DNA of 14,141 nt, from NCBI GenBank assembly GCA_946479405.1, contig CAMLGD010000076.1, positions 1-14,141 of the forward strand, in the 5' to 3' direction. Below the pieces are notes generated by a model. It had not been told where the DNA came from. It saw only the letters and a list, made by a program, of their open reading frames with translations, and did not search any database. Below, piece after piece: positions 6,278-13,369 of this stretch. The stretch comes from an uncultured Vogesella sp. GTDB lineage: Bacteria > Pseudomonadota > Gammaproteobacteria > Burkholderiales > Chromobacteriaceae. Both the position numbers and the translations under genes were made by a program. Within the stretch, counting starts at the first letter, position 1, and the number at the start of each line of letters is the position of its first letter.

Positions 6278-6677
6278 GTGTCTCTCCTTTATGCGGGTGA
6301 TTCCTGCGTGCCTGCTGCACGCTAGCGGTGCGACCATCGTTCTCTCATTCCGTCTTGTACTCAACGGTTTTCATCTTTGTAGTGGGCGCACTACCAACAC
6401 TTTTCACCGTAGCAGAGCGTATATCTGCCACGCGATGAATTTGTTGCTTGCCTGGTATCGATACCAATTCGTTTGCCAGCTGTTGCCAGGACTGGCCATC
6501 GATGCCGCTACGGATGGGGGCAAGCGTGGGGGCTGCATTGATGGTGTTGCCGGGTGCGACATCCGCTACGCGGATATGGTTTTACGTCGCAGCTTTCGCC
6601 CGGCGCTGGCAAGCCGCAGCCGCGCAGCGGACTCTGTGCAAACGTTGGTCGCACGTCAGCCATACGCCACGGCATAG
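6278..6677 (-). promoter_or_regulatory. gap upstream region with two palindromes
   Basis: This 400-base stretch separates the nag terminator from gap. It holds GTAGTG-GGCG-CACTAC (6379-6394) and a perfect 14-base palindrome TGGTATCGATACCA (6453-6466). A -10-like TATACG is near 6430, but I see no convincing -35. The half nearest gap is clearly more AT-rich than its surroundings, as a promoter would be. A minus-strand frame is open at 6345-6581 (78 codons) but has no ATG/GTG start near its beginning. I therefore read the region as regulatory, with promoter position uncertain. Confidence 0.5.
6453..6466. promoter_or_regulatory. 14-base palindrome, possible GntR/HutC-type operator
   Basis: TGGTATCGATACCA is perfectly symmetrical. 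Regulators of the HutC subfamily of GntR proteins, to which NagR belongs, bind symmetrical sites with GT-n-TA-n-AC cores, and known GlcNAc regulators recognise TGGT...ACCA boundaries. The site sits about 175 bases before gap and about 210 bases beyond the nag terminator. Assignment to NagR is inference, since no second copy is visible next to nagR or nagE. Confidence 0.3.
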
Positions 6678-6712
6678 AAAAGCGGCGGCAGGCGTTACCG
6701 CCTTGCCGCCGC
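6678..6712 (-). terminator. Rho-independent terminator of the nag cluster
   Basis: Stem GCGGCGGC-A-GGCG/CGCC-T-GCCGCCGC (6682-6712, one bulged base, TTAC loop) is followed on the minus strand by TTTTCT. It lies 42 bases past the nagE stop. Another hairpin (CCCGCC/GGCGGG, 6717-6732) precedes it, so the transcript end is doubly structured. The short T run makes it a moderate terminator. Confidence 0.75.
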
Positions 6713-6754
6713 CAGCCCCGCCGGGTGGCGGGCTTGGGAGGAAATCCTTGCCGA

Positions 6755-8398
6755 TCAGGCCTGCAGCAACCGCGCAGTCAATGCCACGTCGCCGGCCACC
6801 ACCACGTGCAGCAGGTTATCCGGCAGTGTCATCACGCCGCTGGCGCCCAGTGCCTTCAGCTGTGCCTCGTCGATGCGGCCGCTGTCGGCCAGCTCCAGCC
6901 GCAGGCGGCTGCCGGCTACCACCGATACGCCGCGCAGATTGGCTTCGCCGCCCAGTGCGGCCAGCCATTGCTGGCGCTCGCCGCTGGCGGGCACGCTGCC
7001 CACGCCCTGCTCCAGTGCGCTGCGGATCTGGTCGGCCACCAGTTCGGCCTCCGGCCCCAGTACCACCTGCACGCTGCCGGCGGCCGGCTTGATCAGGCCG
7101 CGCGAGCCCAGCGCCTTCAGCGCCGCTTCGTCCACCTTGCTGTTGTCCACCACCTGCAGGCGCAGGCGGGTGGTGCAGGCATCCACGTTCTTGAGGTTGG
7201 CCGCACCGCCCAGCGCGCTGATGAAACCGCCGGCACGGCCGCCGATATTGCCGGTCACGACTGCCGGAGCGGCCACGCTGGTAGCTTCTTCACGGCCCAG
7301 GGTCATCAGGTTGAATTTCTTGATGAAAAAGCTGAACAGGCCGTAGTACACCGCGAAGTAGGCAATGCCCACCGGCACTAGCAGCAGCGGTTTCTGCGCA
7401 ATGCCGAAGTTCAGCACGTAGTCGAACAGGCCGGCGGAGAAGCCGAAGCCCAGGTGCACGCCCAGCGCATGCATCAACGCCATGGAGATGCCGGTGAGCA
7501 CGGCATGGATGGCGTACAGTGCCGGCGCCAGGAACATGAAGGCGAATTCCACCGGCTCGGTAACACCGGTCAGCGCGGCAGTCAGCGCCATGGACAGCAG
7601 CACGCCACCCACTGCGGCCTTGTTTTCCGGGCGCGCGGCGCGGTACATCGCCAGGCAGGCAGCCGGCAGGCCGAACATCATTACCGGGAAGAAGCCGGAC
7701 ATGAACATGCCCGCGCTCTTGTCACCGGCAAAGAAGCGGGTGAGATCGCCGTGCACCAGCTTGCCGGTGGCGTCGGTGAAGTCCCCCAACTGGAACCAGG
7801 CAAAGGTGTTGATGATGTGGTGCAGGCCGGTGACGATCAGCACGCGGTTGAGGATGCCGTAGATGAACAGACCGAACTCGCCGGCGCCGATGATCCAGTG
7901 CCCCACCGCGTCGATGCCCTGCTGCACCGGCGGCCACACATAGCCCAGCACCACGCCGGCCAGCAGCATGGCAAAGCCGGTGGCGATGGGCACGAAGCGG
8001 CGGCCACCGAAGAACGCCAGGTAGGACGGCAGCGCGATGTCCTTGTAGCGGTTGTACAAGAGGCCGGCGCTGATGCCGGCGGTAATGCCGGCCAGCACGC
8101 CCATATTGATCTTGGCGTCGATCACCTTCAGCACCGAGGTCAGCACCAGGTAGCCGATGGCACCGGCCAGGCCGGAGGCCCCGTTGTTGTCCTTGGCGAA
8201 TCCCACCGCCACACCGATGGCGAACAGCAACGCCAGGTTGCCGAAGATGGCATCACCCGCCTGCGCCATTACCGCAATGCCCAGCAGATCGGGCTGACCC
8301 AGGCGCAGCAACAGACCTGCCACCGGCAGCACGGCGATCGGCAGCATCAGGGCGCGGCCCAGCTGCTGGATGCCGGCAAACTTGCTAGATGTAGTCAC
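6755..8398 (-). CDS. nagE: PTS GlcNAc permease, IIC-IIB with a second degenerate IIB
   Basis: This inner-membrane permease imports and phosphorylates N-acetylglucosamine to GlcNAc-6-phosphate. The 547-residue product starts with a IIC domain (about 10-365; many hydrophobic helices, GLHHIINTF at 191-199, TGVTEPVEF at 277-285). A IIB domain follows (about 390-465) with the phospho-cysteine in NVDACTTRLRL (Cys408). A third segment (about 477-547) clearly repeats the IIB sequence (ALGGEANLRGV against ALGGAANLKNV) but has Ala495 where Cys408 stands, so it cannot carry phosphate. There is no IIA domain; NagF supplies it. I chose GTG 8398 because AGGGAG lies seven bases upstream and homology starts there; ATG 8413 and GTG 8452 are in frame. 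A TC/TG dinucleotide run (8413-8430) is just upstream. GlcNAc rather than glucose specificity rests on the nag neighbours. Confidence 0.92.
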   Translation of the reverse strand: MTTSSKFAGIQQLGRALMLPIAVLPVAGLLLRLGQPDLLGIAVMAQAGDAIFGNLALLFAIGVAVGFAKDNNGASGLAGAIGYLVLTSVLKVIDAKINMGVLAGITAGISAGLLYNRYKDIALPSYLAFFGGRRFVPIATGFAMLLAGVVLGYVWPPVQQGIDAVGHWIIGAGEFGLFIYGILNRVLIVTGLHHIINTFAWFQLGDFTDATGKLVHGDLTRFFAGDKSAGMFMSGFFPVMMFGLPAACLAMYRAARPENKAAVGGVLLSMALTAALTGVTEPVEFAFMFLAPALYAIHAVLTGISMALMHALGVHLGFGFSAGLFDYVLNFGIAQKPLLLVPVGIAYFAVYYGLFSFFIKKFNLMTLGREEATSVAAPAVVTGNIGGRAGGFISALGGAANLKNVDACTTRLRLQVVDNSKVDEAALKALGSRGLIKPAAGSVQVVLGPEAELVADQIRSALEQGVGSVPASGERQQWLAALGGEANLRGVSVVAGSRLRLELADSGRIDEAQLKALGASGVMTLPDNLLHVVVAGDVALTARLLQA

Positions 8399-8412
8399 TT
8401 GTTTCTCCCTCA

Positions 8413-8430
8413 TCTCTCTCTCTGTGTGTG
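8413..8430. repeat. Short TC5-TG4 dinucleotide run before nagE
   Basis: Plus-strand TCTCTCTCTC (8413-8422) runs into TGTGTGTG (8423-8430). On the nagE mRNA this is CACACACAGAGAGAGAGA, 15-32 bases before the GTG start. It is too short to be a strong contingency repeat, but it could influence ribosome loading. Confidence 0.6.
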
Positions 8431-8501
8431 GGTCGCTACCGCTGGCAACCACCCGTATTACCCCGCTGTGCCGGCTAAACGGCGACGGCAGGGTCCTGCT
8501 T

Positions 8502-8568
8502 ACGATCTGCTGCGCGGTGGCGATATCGCGTTAACACCGTCTTGTTGCGCCCTGGCGCGGCAGATCGT
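8502..8568 (-). other. Structured RNA element between nagF and nagE
   Basis: A perfect nine-base inverted repeat ACGATCTGC/GCAGATCGT (8502-8510 and 8560-8568) closes a 49-base interior. Two further hairpins sit inside: CGGTG/CACCG (8515-8519 and 8535-8539, enclosing the palindrome GCGATATCGC) and GCGCC/GGCGC (8547-8551 and 8554-8558). Together they form a compact three-way-junction-like fold in the 178-base nagF-nagE gap. No T run follows on either strand, so it is not an intrinsic terminator. Confidence 0.45.
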
Positions 8569-8576
8569 GAACATCG

Positions 8577-11087
8577 TCAGTGCGCTTCAACGTTGGCCGC
8601 AGCGGCCAGCAGCGCGCGCACCTCGCCGGCGGAACGCTGCTGCTGCAGTGTCAGCGCCAGCTCCTGGCAGGCGGCGGCATCCAGTTGCCGCACGCGGTGC
8701 TTGATCTCCGGTACCAGCGCCGGGCTTACCGACAGCTCGGTCACCCCCAGCCCCACCAGCGCGGCGGTGGCCTGCGGGTCGGACGCCAGCGCGCCGCACA
8801 CGCCTACCCAGCGGCCATGCTGGCGGGCGCCGTGCACGGTGAGCGCGATCAGCTGCAGCACCGCCGGGTGCAGCGCGTCCTGGCGCGCGGCCAGTGCCGG
8901 GTGGCAGCGGTCCATCGCCAGCGTGTATTGGGTAAGGTCATTGGTGCCGATGGAGAGGAAATCGGCATGCTCGGCCAGCTGCGCGGCCAGCAGCGCCGCC
9001 GACGGCACTTCGATCATCACCCCCAGCTGCGGCCGTTCGCTCAGGCCCAGCTGGCTGGCCAGCGCCTCGATGCGCTGGCGCACCTGCAGCAGGTCGGCCA
9101 CGTCGGTCACCATCGGCAGCAGGATGCGCAGCCGCGACAACGGCTTGAGCTGCAGCAGCGCGGTGAGCTGCGCGTCCAGCACCGCCGGCATCGCCAGGCT
9201 GGTACGGATGCCGCGCAGGCCCAGCGCCGGGTTGTCCTCGGCCGGCAGCGGCAGGTAGGGCACGTCCTTGTCGCCGCCGGCATCCAGGGTGCGGATGATG
9301 GCCGGGCGGTCTTCCAGCGCATCCAGCACCGCCTGGCAGGCGGCGCGCTGCTCCTCGCTGCTCGGCGCGTCAGTACGGTCGGTAAACAGGAATTCGGTGC
9401 GCAGCAGGCCCACGCCGTCGGCACCGTTCAGCACCGCATCGCGGGTTTCGGTGGCGTTCACCACATTGGCCGCCACGTCGATGTGCACGCCATCGCGGGT
9501 AAGCGCGCGGCCGGCGGACTGCTCGCGCAGCGCCAGGCGGCGTGCCTCATGGGCGGCGATCTGCTGCCGCGCCTGCGCCACGGCGTCAGCAGCCGGCTGC
9601 GCATCCAGCCAGCCCTCGCCGGCATCCAGCACCGCCTCGACGCCGGCCGGCAGCTGCAGCGCCGCCGGGCCACAGGCCACCAGTGCCGGAATGCCCAGCG
9701 CGCGCGCCAGGATCGCCACGTGGTTGCTGGCGCCGCCGCGTGCCAGCACCAGGCCGGCCACCTGGACGCGTGGCAGGCGGGTGAGTTGCGACGGGGTCAG
9801 ATCGTCGGCCACCACGATGGCCTGCGCCGGCAGCTGCGGCGCGCCTTGCTCGCTGCCCAGCAGCACGTCGAGTACGCGGCGCTCCAGGTCTTTCAGATCG
9901 ACCACGCGCTCGGCCAGCAGGGCATTGCCCAGACCCAGCAGTACCTCGCTCTGGGCGCGGATAGCGCTGCGGTAGGCGTGGGCAGCGCTGCTGCCGGCCA
10001 CGATGTCGCGTTCCGCCGTCTGCGCCAGCTCCGGGTCTTCCAGCAGCGCCAGGTGTGCGCCGAAAATCTCGCTCTCGGCGCGGGCGCCACGCTGGCCAGC
10101 CAGCGCGATGTCGGCCTCGATGTCGCGATGTACCTGCTCCAGCGCGGCATGCAGTGCGGCAAGTTCCGTATCCGCATCGGCAGCACGCTCCGGCACAGCG
10201 CGGTCCTGCTCCGCCAGCATCACCAGCTGGCCGACTGCCAGCCCCGGCGCGGCGCACACGCCGCCCAGCTTGCCGTCCTGGCGGCTGGTAATCGTGGTTT
10301 CGGGAGCCGTGGCGGCGGCATGGCCGGCTTCGCTACGGGTCTGCACTGCGGCCAACATCGCGGCCAGCGCTGCCTCGGCATCCTCGCCGCGAGCATGCAC
10401 GCTTACCGTGTCGCCCTCGCCCACTCCCAGCCCCATGAGGCCGACCACGCTGCGGGCACTGGCATGCTTGCCGCCAAAGCCGATTTCGATTTCTGCCGCA
10501 AAGCGGCGTGCGGTGTGCTGCAGCAGCGCCGCCGGGCGCGCATGCAGGCCGCCTTCGTGCGCTACCTGCGCCTGGCCGTGGTGGCTGTGGCCGTCGCTCT
10601 GCGTGGCGCTGGCCGCTGCCGTGTCGCGGGCGCTGATGTCCAGCAGCACGCTGCTGCCGGCCTGTACCATGCCGTGCGGCAGGGCGCCCAGCTGCATGTC
10701 GTCGCTATTGGTCACCACCAGCACGGTGATCAGCGACGGCGCGCGCTGCGCCACGCTGTCGATATCGATATCCACCAAAGGTTGGCCGCAAGCCACGCGG
10801 TCGCCGACGCGGACACGCGGCGCAAAGCCCTGGCCACCCAGTTTCACGGTGTCGATGCCGATGTGCAGCAGTAGCTCGGCACCGTTGACCGCACGCAGCG
10901 CCACCGCGTGACCAGTGCTGGAAACCTGGCTGATTTCGCCGTCACACGGCGCCAGCAGGGTGGAGGACAGCGGCTCGATGGCCAGGCCCTGGCCCATCAT
11001 GCCGCCGGCGAATACCGGGTCCGGCACCTGGCACAGTGGCAGCACCACGCCGGAAAGCGGCGCGTGCAGAGTTACGGTTGCAGTCAT
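8577..11087 (-). CDS. nagF: PTS phosphoryl-transfer fusion, IIA(Glc-type)-HPr-Enzyme I
   Basis: This cytoplasmic 836-residue fusion carries the whole soluble phosphorelay for NagE. Residues 1-150 are a IIA domain of the glucose/GlcNAc type with His60 (GHAVAL) and phospho-acceptor His75 (LLLHIGIDT). A His/Ser-rich linker (about 155-172) leads to HPr (173-255) with His182 in GLHARPAAL. Enzyme I (about 275-836) has phospho-His456 in GGASNHVAILAR, the PEP-binding parts GLLRTEFLF (560-568) and RGIRTSL (625-631), the signature SIGTNDLTQYTLAMDR (712-727) and catalytic Cys764 in GVCGALASDP. All catalytic residues are present. ATG 11087 has AAAGG six bases upstream. The same IIA-HPr-EI layout is known from Pseudomonas nag clusters. 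It makes GlcNAc uptake independent of a general EI/HPr pair. Confidence 0.95.
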   Translation of the reverse strand: MTATVTLHAPLSGVVLPLCQVPDPVFAGGMMGQGLAIEPLSSTLLAPCDGEISQVSSTGHAVALRAVNGAELLLHIGIDTVKLGGQGFAPRVRVGDRVACGQPLVDIDIDSVAQRAPSLITVLVVTNSDDMQLGALPHGMVQAGSSVLLDISARDTAAASATQSDGHSHHGQAQVAHEGGLHARPAALLQHTARRFAAEIEIGFGGKHASARSVVGLMGLGVGEGDTVSVHARGEDAEAALAAMLAAVQTRSEAGHAAATAPETTITSRQDGKLGGVCAAPGLAVGQLVMLAEQDRAVPERAADADTELAALHAALEQVHRDIEADIALAGQRGARAESEIFGAHLALLEDPELAQTAERDIVAGSSAAHAYRSAIRAQSEVLLGLGNALLAERVVDLKDLERRVLDVLLGSEQGAPQLPAQAIVVADDLTPSQLTRLPRVQVAGLVLARGGASNHVAILARALGIPALVACGPAALQLPAGVEAVLDAGEGWLDAQPAADAVAQARQQIAAHEARRLALREQSAGRALTRDGVHIDVAANVVNATETRDAVLNGADGVGLLRTEFLFTDRTDAPSSEEQRAACQAVLDALEDRPAIIRTLDAGGDKDVPYLPLPAEDNPALGLRGIRTSLAMPAVLDAQLTALLQLKPLSRLRILLPMVTDVADLLQVRQRIEALASQLGLSERPQLGVMIEVPSAALLAAQLAEHADFLSIGTNDLTQYTLAMDRCHPALAARQDALHPAVLQLIALTVHGARQHGRWVGVCGALASDPQATAALVGLGVTELSVSPALVPEIKHRVRQLDAAACQELALTLQQQRSAGEVRALLAAAANVEAH

Positions 11088-11250
11088 GTGACGCCTTTCT
11101 CTGTGCTTTCTGGACGTACGGCAGCCCCTGCCGGACGTGCAGCATGCGTTGTGCGCCGCGGTGGGCCGCGGTCGTCAGTGCTTGGTATGGCTTGTTAGAT
11201 CGAGCAGGTAGCCCGGGCGGGGGAGGCAATCACCCGGGCAGACCAGCGGT
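11088..11250 (-). other. Structured 163-base gap between nagB-II and nagF
   Basis: No gene is seen here. Two inverted repeats stand out: GCCCGGG/CCCGGGC (11211-11217 and 11233-11239, loop 15) just after the nagB-II stop, and ACGT-A-CGGCAG-CCC-CTGCCG-G-ACGT (11114-11138, one mismatch) shortly before nagF. Neither is followed by T residues on the minus strand, so they are not ordinary terminators. I see no convincing promoter. They may be mRNA-processing or stability elements. Confidence 0.4.
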
Positions 11251-12270
11251 TTACAGCGTGCAGGTCACCTTGTTCAGGTGTCGCGGCTCATCCGGGTTCA
11301 GCCCGCGCGCCTCGGACAGGCGCGCCGCCATCAGATAGAAGCTCTGGATCGCCAGCAGCGGGTCCAGCGCCTCGTCACCAGCCACCGCCAATGTCAGGTC
11401 ACGGCTGGCCACGTCCGCCGGCGCCGCCAGCAGCACGCGGGCGCCACGGCCACGCATCTCGTCGGCCAGGGCGATCAGGCCTGCCTGCTCCGGGCCGCGC
11501 GGTGCAAAAATCAGCAGCGGGTAGCCGTCGTCGATCAGCGCCATCGGGCCGTGCTTGATCTCGGCACCGGAGAACGCCTCCGCCTGGATGGCGCAGGTTT
11601 CCTTGAATTTCAGCGCCGCTTCCAGCGCCACGGCAAAGCCGAGGCCGCGGCCCACCACCATGATGCGTTCGGCGTGCTGCAGCACCTCGATGGCCGGCGA
11701 CCAGTCCAGCCGGGTGGCTTCCTGCAGCGCCTGCGGCAGGGTTTCCAGCGCCGCCAGCAGGCCGGCGTCGCGCTGCCAGTGCGCCACCAGGCGGGCAACG
11801 GCGGACAGCGAGGCGATATAGCTCTTGGTGGCGGCGACGCTCTTTTCCGCGCCGGCGCACAAGGGCAGCGACCACTCGCAGGCGGCTGCCAGCGGCGAAT
11901 CCGGCTGGTTCACCAGCGCCACGGTGCGGGCGCCCGCTTGCGATAGCGCCGCCATGGTGTCCACCAGGTCCGGGCTGCGCCCGGACTGCGACAGCGCCAC
12001 TGCCAGCTGGCCGCGCACCGCCAGCGGCGCGTGGTGCAGGGTGATCAGCGACATCGGCAGCGATACCACCGGGGTGCCGGTGCGCTGCATCGCCAGGTAG
12101 GCGAAATAGTTGGCCGCATGGTCCGAGCTGCCGCGGGCCACGGTCAGCGCCAGTTGCGGCTGTGCCTTGGCCAGCTCGCGCCCCAGCAGCGCCAGCCCTT
12201 CGTCGGCATACATGTGTTGGGCAGCTACCGCTTCGGCGGCAAACAGGGCTTCTTCAAGCATCAGGCTCAA
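11251..12270 (-). CDS. nagB-II: SIS-domain glucosamine-6-phosphate deaminase (NagB-II type)
   Basis: This 339-residue protein has two SIS (sugar isomerase) domains and resembles the isomerase half of GlmS without the glutaminase domain. Visible parts are ARGSSDHAAN (45-54), SQSGRSPD (94-101), SVAATKSY (144-151), GRGLGFAVALEAALK (207-221), GAEIKHGPMAL (235-245) and the GlmS-like tail PRHLNKVT (329-336). In nag clusters lacking classical NagB, such proteins deaminate glucosamine-6-phosphate to fructose-6-phosphate and ammonia, which is the step missing here otherwise. The start is TTG 12270, with AAGGAG six bases before it; ATG 12261, three codons later, is possible but has worse spacing. It overlaps the 3' end of nagA by 17 bases, indicating coupled translation. 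Activity is inferred from context; another sugar-phosphate isomerase role is possible. Confidence 0.88.
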   Translation of the reverse strand: MSLMLEEALFAAEAVAAQHMYADEGLALLGRELAKAQPQLALTVARGSSDHAANYFAYLAMQRTGTPVVSLPMSLITLHHAPLAVRGQLAVALSQSGRSPDLVDTMAALSQAGARTVALVNQPDSPLAAACEWSLPLCAGAEKSVAATKSYIASLSAVARLVAHWQRDAGLLAALETLPQALQEATRLDWSPAIEVLQHAERIMVVGRGLGFAVALEAALKFKETCAIQAEAFSGAEIKHGPMALIDDGYPLLIFAPRGPEQAGLIALADEMRGRGARVLLAAPADVASRDLTLAVAGDEALDPLLAIQSFYLMAARLSEARGLNPDEPRHLNKVTCTL

Positions 12271-13369
12271 GGCACTCTCCTTCCAGGTACACGTGTTGCA
12301 GTTGCAGTTGGGTATCCATCACCACGATGTCGGCCCAGGCGCCGGTTTCCAGCCGGCCACGGTCGGCTACGCCCAGGTAATCGGCCGGGTACAGCGACAG
12401 CCGGTTGCTGGCCTGTGCCAGCGGCAGGCCGATCTGCACCAGGTTGCGCAGCGCCTGATCCATGGTCAGGGTGCTGCCGGCCAGGGTGCCATCGGCCAGG
12501 CGTACGCCGCCCATGCACTTGGTCACGGTGTGGGAGCCGAGCTTGTATTCGCCGTCCGGCATGCCGGCGGCGGCGGTGGAATCGGTAACGCAGTACAGCC
12601 GCGGGATCGCGCGCAGCGCGGCGTGCATTGCGCCGGGGTGCACGTGCAGCAGGTCGGGGATCAGCTCGGCGTATTCGGCGTGCGCCAGCGCGGCGCCCAC
12701 CATGCCCGGCTCGCGGTGGTGCAGCGCGGTCATGGCGTTGAACAGGTGGGTGAAGCCGCTGGCGCCTTCCTGCAGCGCGGCCACGCCTTCTTCGTAGCTG
12801 CCCAGGGTGTGGCCCAGCTGCACGCGGATGCCGTCTTCGCTCAGGCGGCGGATCACCGCGTGGTGGCCGGCAATCTCCGGCGCCAGCGTCAGCACCTTCA
12901 GCGGTGCCAGGCTGCGGTAGTAGTCGATCTCGTCCATCACCGCGGCCACCGCGTCATCCGGCTGGGCGCCGAGCTTGCCGGGGTTGATGTAGGGGCCTTC
13001 CAGGTGCACGCCCAGAATGCGGGCACTGCCGGCAGTGCGTTTGCCGGCCAGCTGGCCCAGTGCGGCCAGTACGCGGGCCAGCTCGGCACGCGGCGCGGTC
13101 ATGGTGGTGGCCAGCAGCGAGGTGGTGCCGAAGCGGGCGTGGGTGCGTGCCACATGGCTGGCCGCATCACCCGCCTGCATGATGTCCACCCCGCCACCGC
13201 CGTGTACGTGCAGGTCGATGAAACCGGGCAGCAGGTAACGTGCCGGCTCACCGCTTGCGGCCAGGCGGCCGTCGATGGCGGCGATGCGGCCGTTGTTGTC
13301 CAGATGCAGCTCGCCGTCCAGCCAGCCGGCGGCGGTCAGCATGCGTCCCTGCAGTACCCGTGTGTTCAT
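12254..13369 (-). CDS. nagA: N-acetylglucosamine-6-phosphate deacetylase
   Basis: NagA removes acetate from GlcNAc-6-phosphate to give glucosamine-6-phosphate in the cytoplasm. The 371-residue product is an amidohydrolase-fold enzyme: metal-motif HVHGGGG (54-60), HLEGPYINP (122-130) with metal ligand Glu124, LGHT with His187, THLFNAM with His208, His242, and catalytic Asp263 in VTDSTAAAGMPDG. The length is typical (about 370-390). ATG 13369 overlaps the nagR stop in an ATGA arrangement, which points to translational coupling. The frame stays open upstream to 13999 inside nagR, but that part is a shadow of nagR. It is the second gene of the cluster, with nagB-II directly downstream. Confidence 0.96.
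   Translation of the reverse strand: MNTRVLQGRMLTAAGWLDGELHLDNNGRIAAIDGRLAASGEPARYLLPGFIDLHVHGGGGVDIMQAGDAASHVARTHARFGTTSLLATTMTAPRAELARVLAALGQLAGKRTAGSARILGVHLEGPYINPGKLGAQPDDAVAAVMDEIDYYRSLAPLKVLTLAPEIAGHHAVIRRLSEDGIRVQLGHTLGSYEEGVAALQEGASGFTHLFNAMTALHHREPGMVGAALAHAEYAELIPDLLHVHPGAMHAALRAIPRLYCVTDSTAAAGMPDGEYKLGSHTVTKCMGGVRLADGTLAGSTLTMDQALRNLVQIGLPLAQASNRLSLYPADYLGVADRGRLETGAWADIVVMDTQLQLQHVYLEGECLEPDA

Noticed and set aside
6379..6394. HexR operator before gap
   Set aside because: The arms resemble TGTAGT/ACTAC, but the centre is six bases rather than the three of the known HexR site.
8580..10874. 764-codon open frame on the plus strand opposite nagF
   Set aside because: It is a shadow of the GC-rich nagF codons: low-complexity, rich in Arg, Gln, His and Ala, with no family resemblance, while the minus strand has every PTS catalytic motif.
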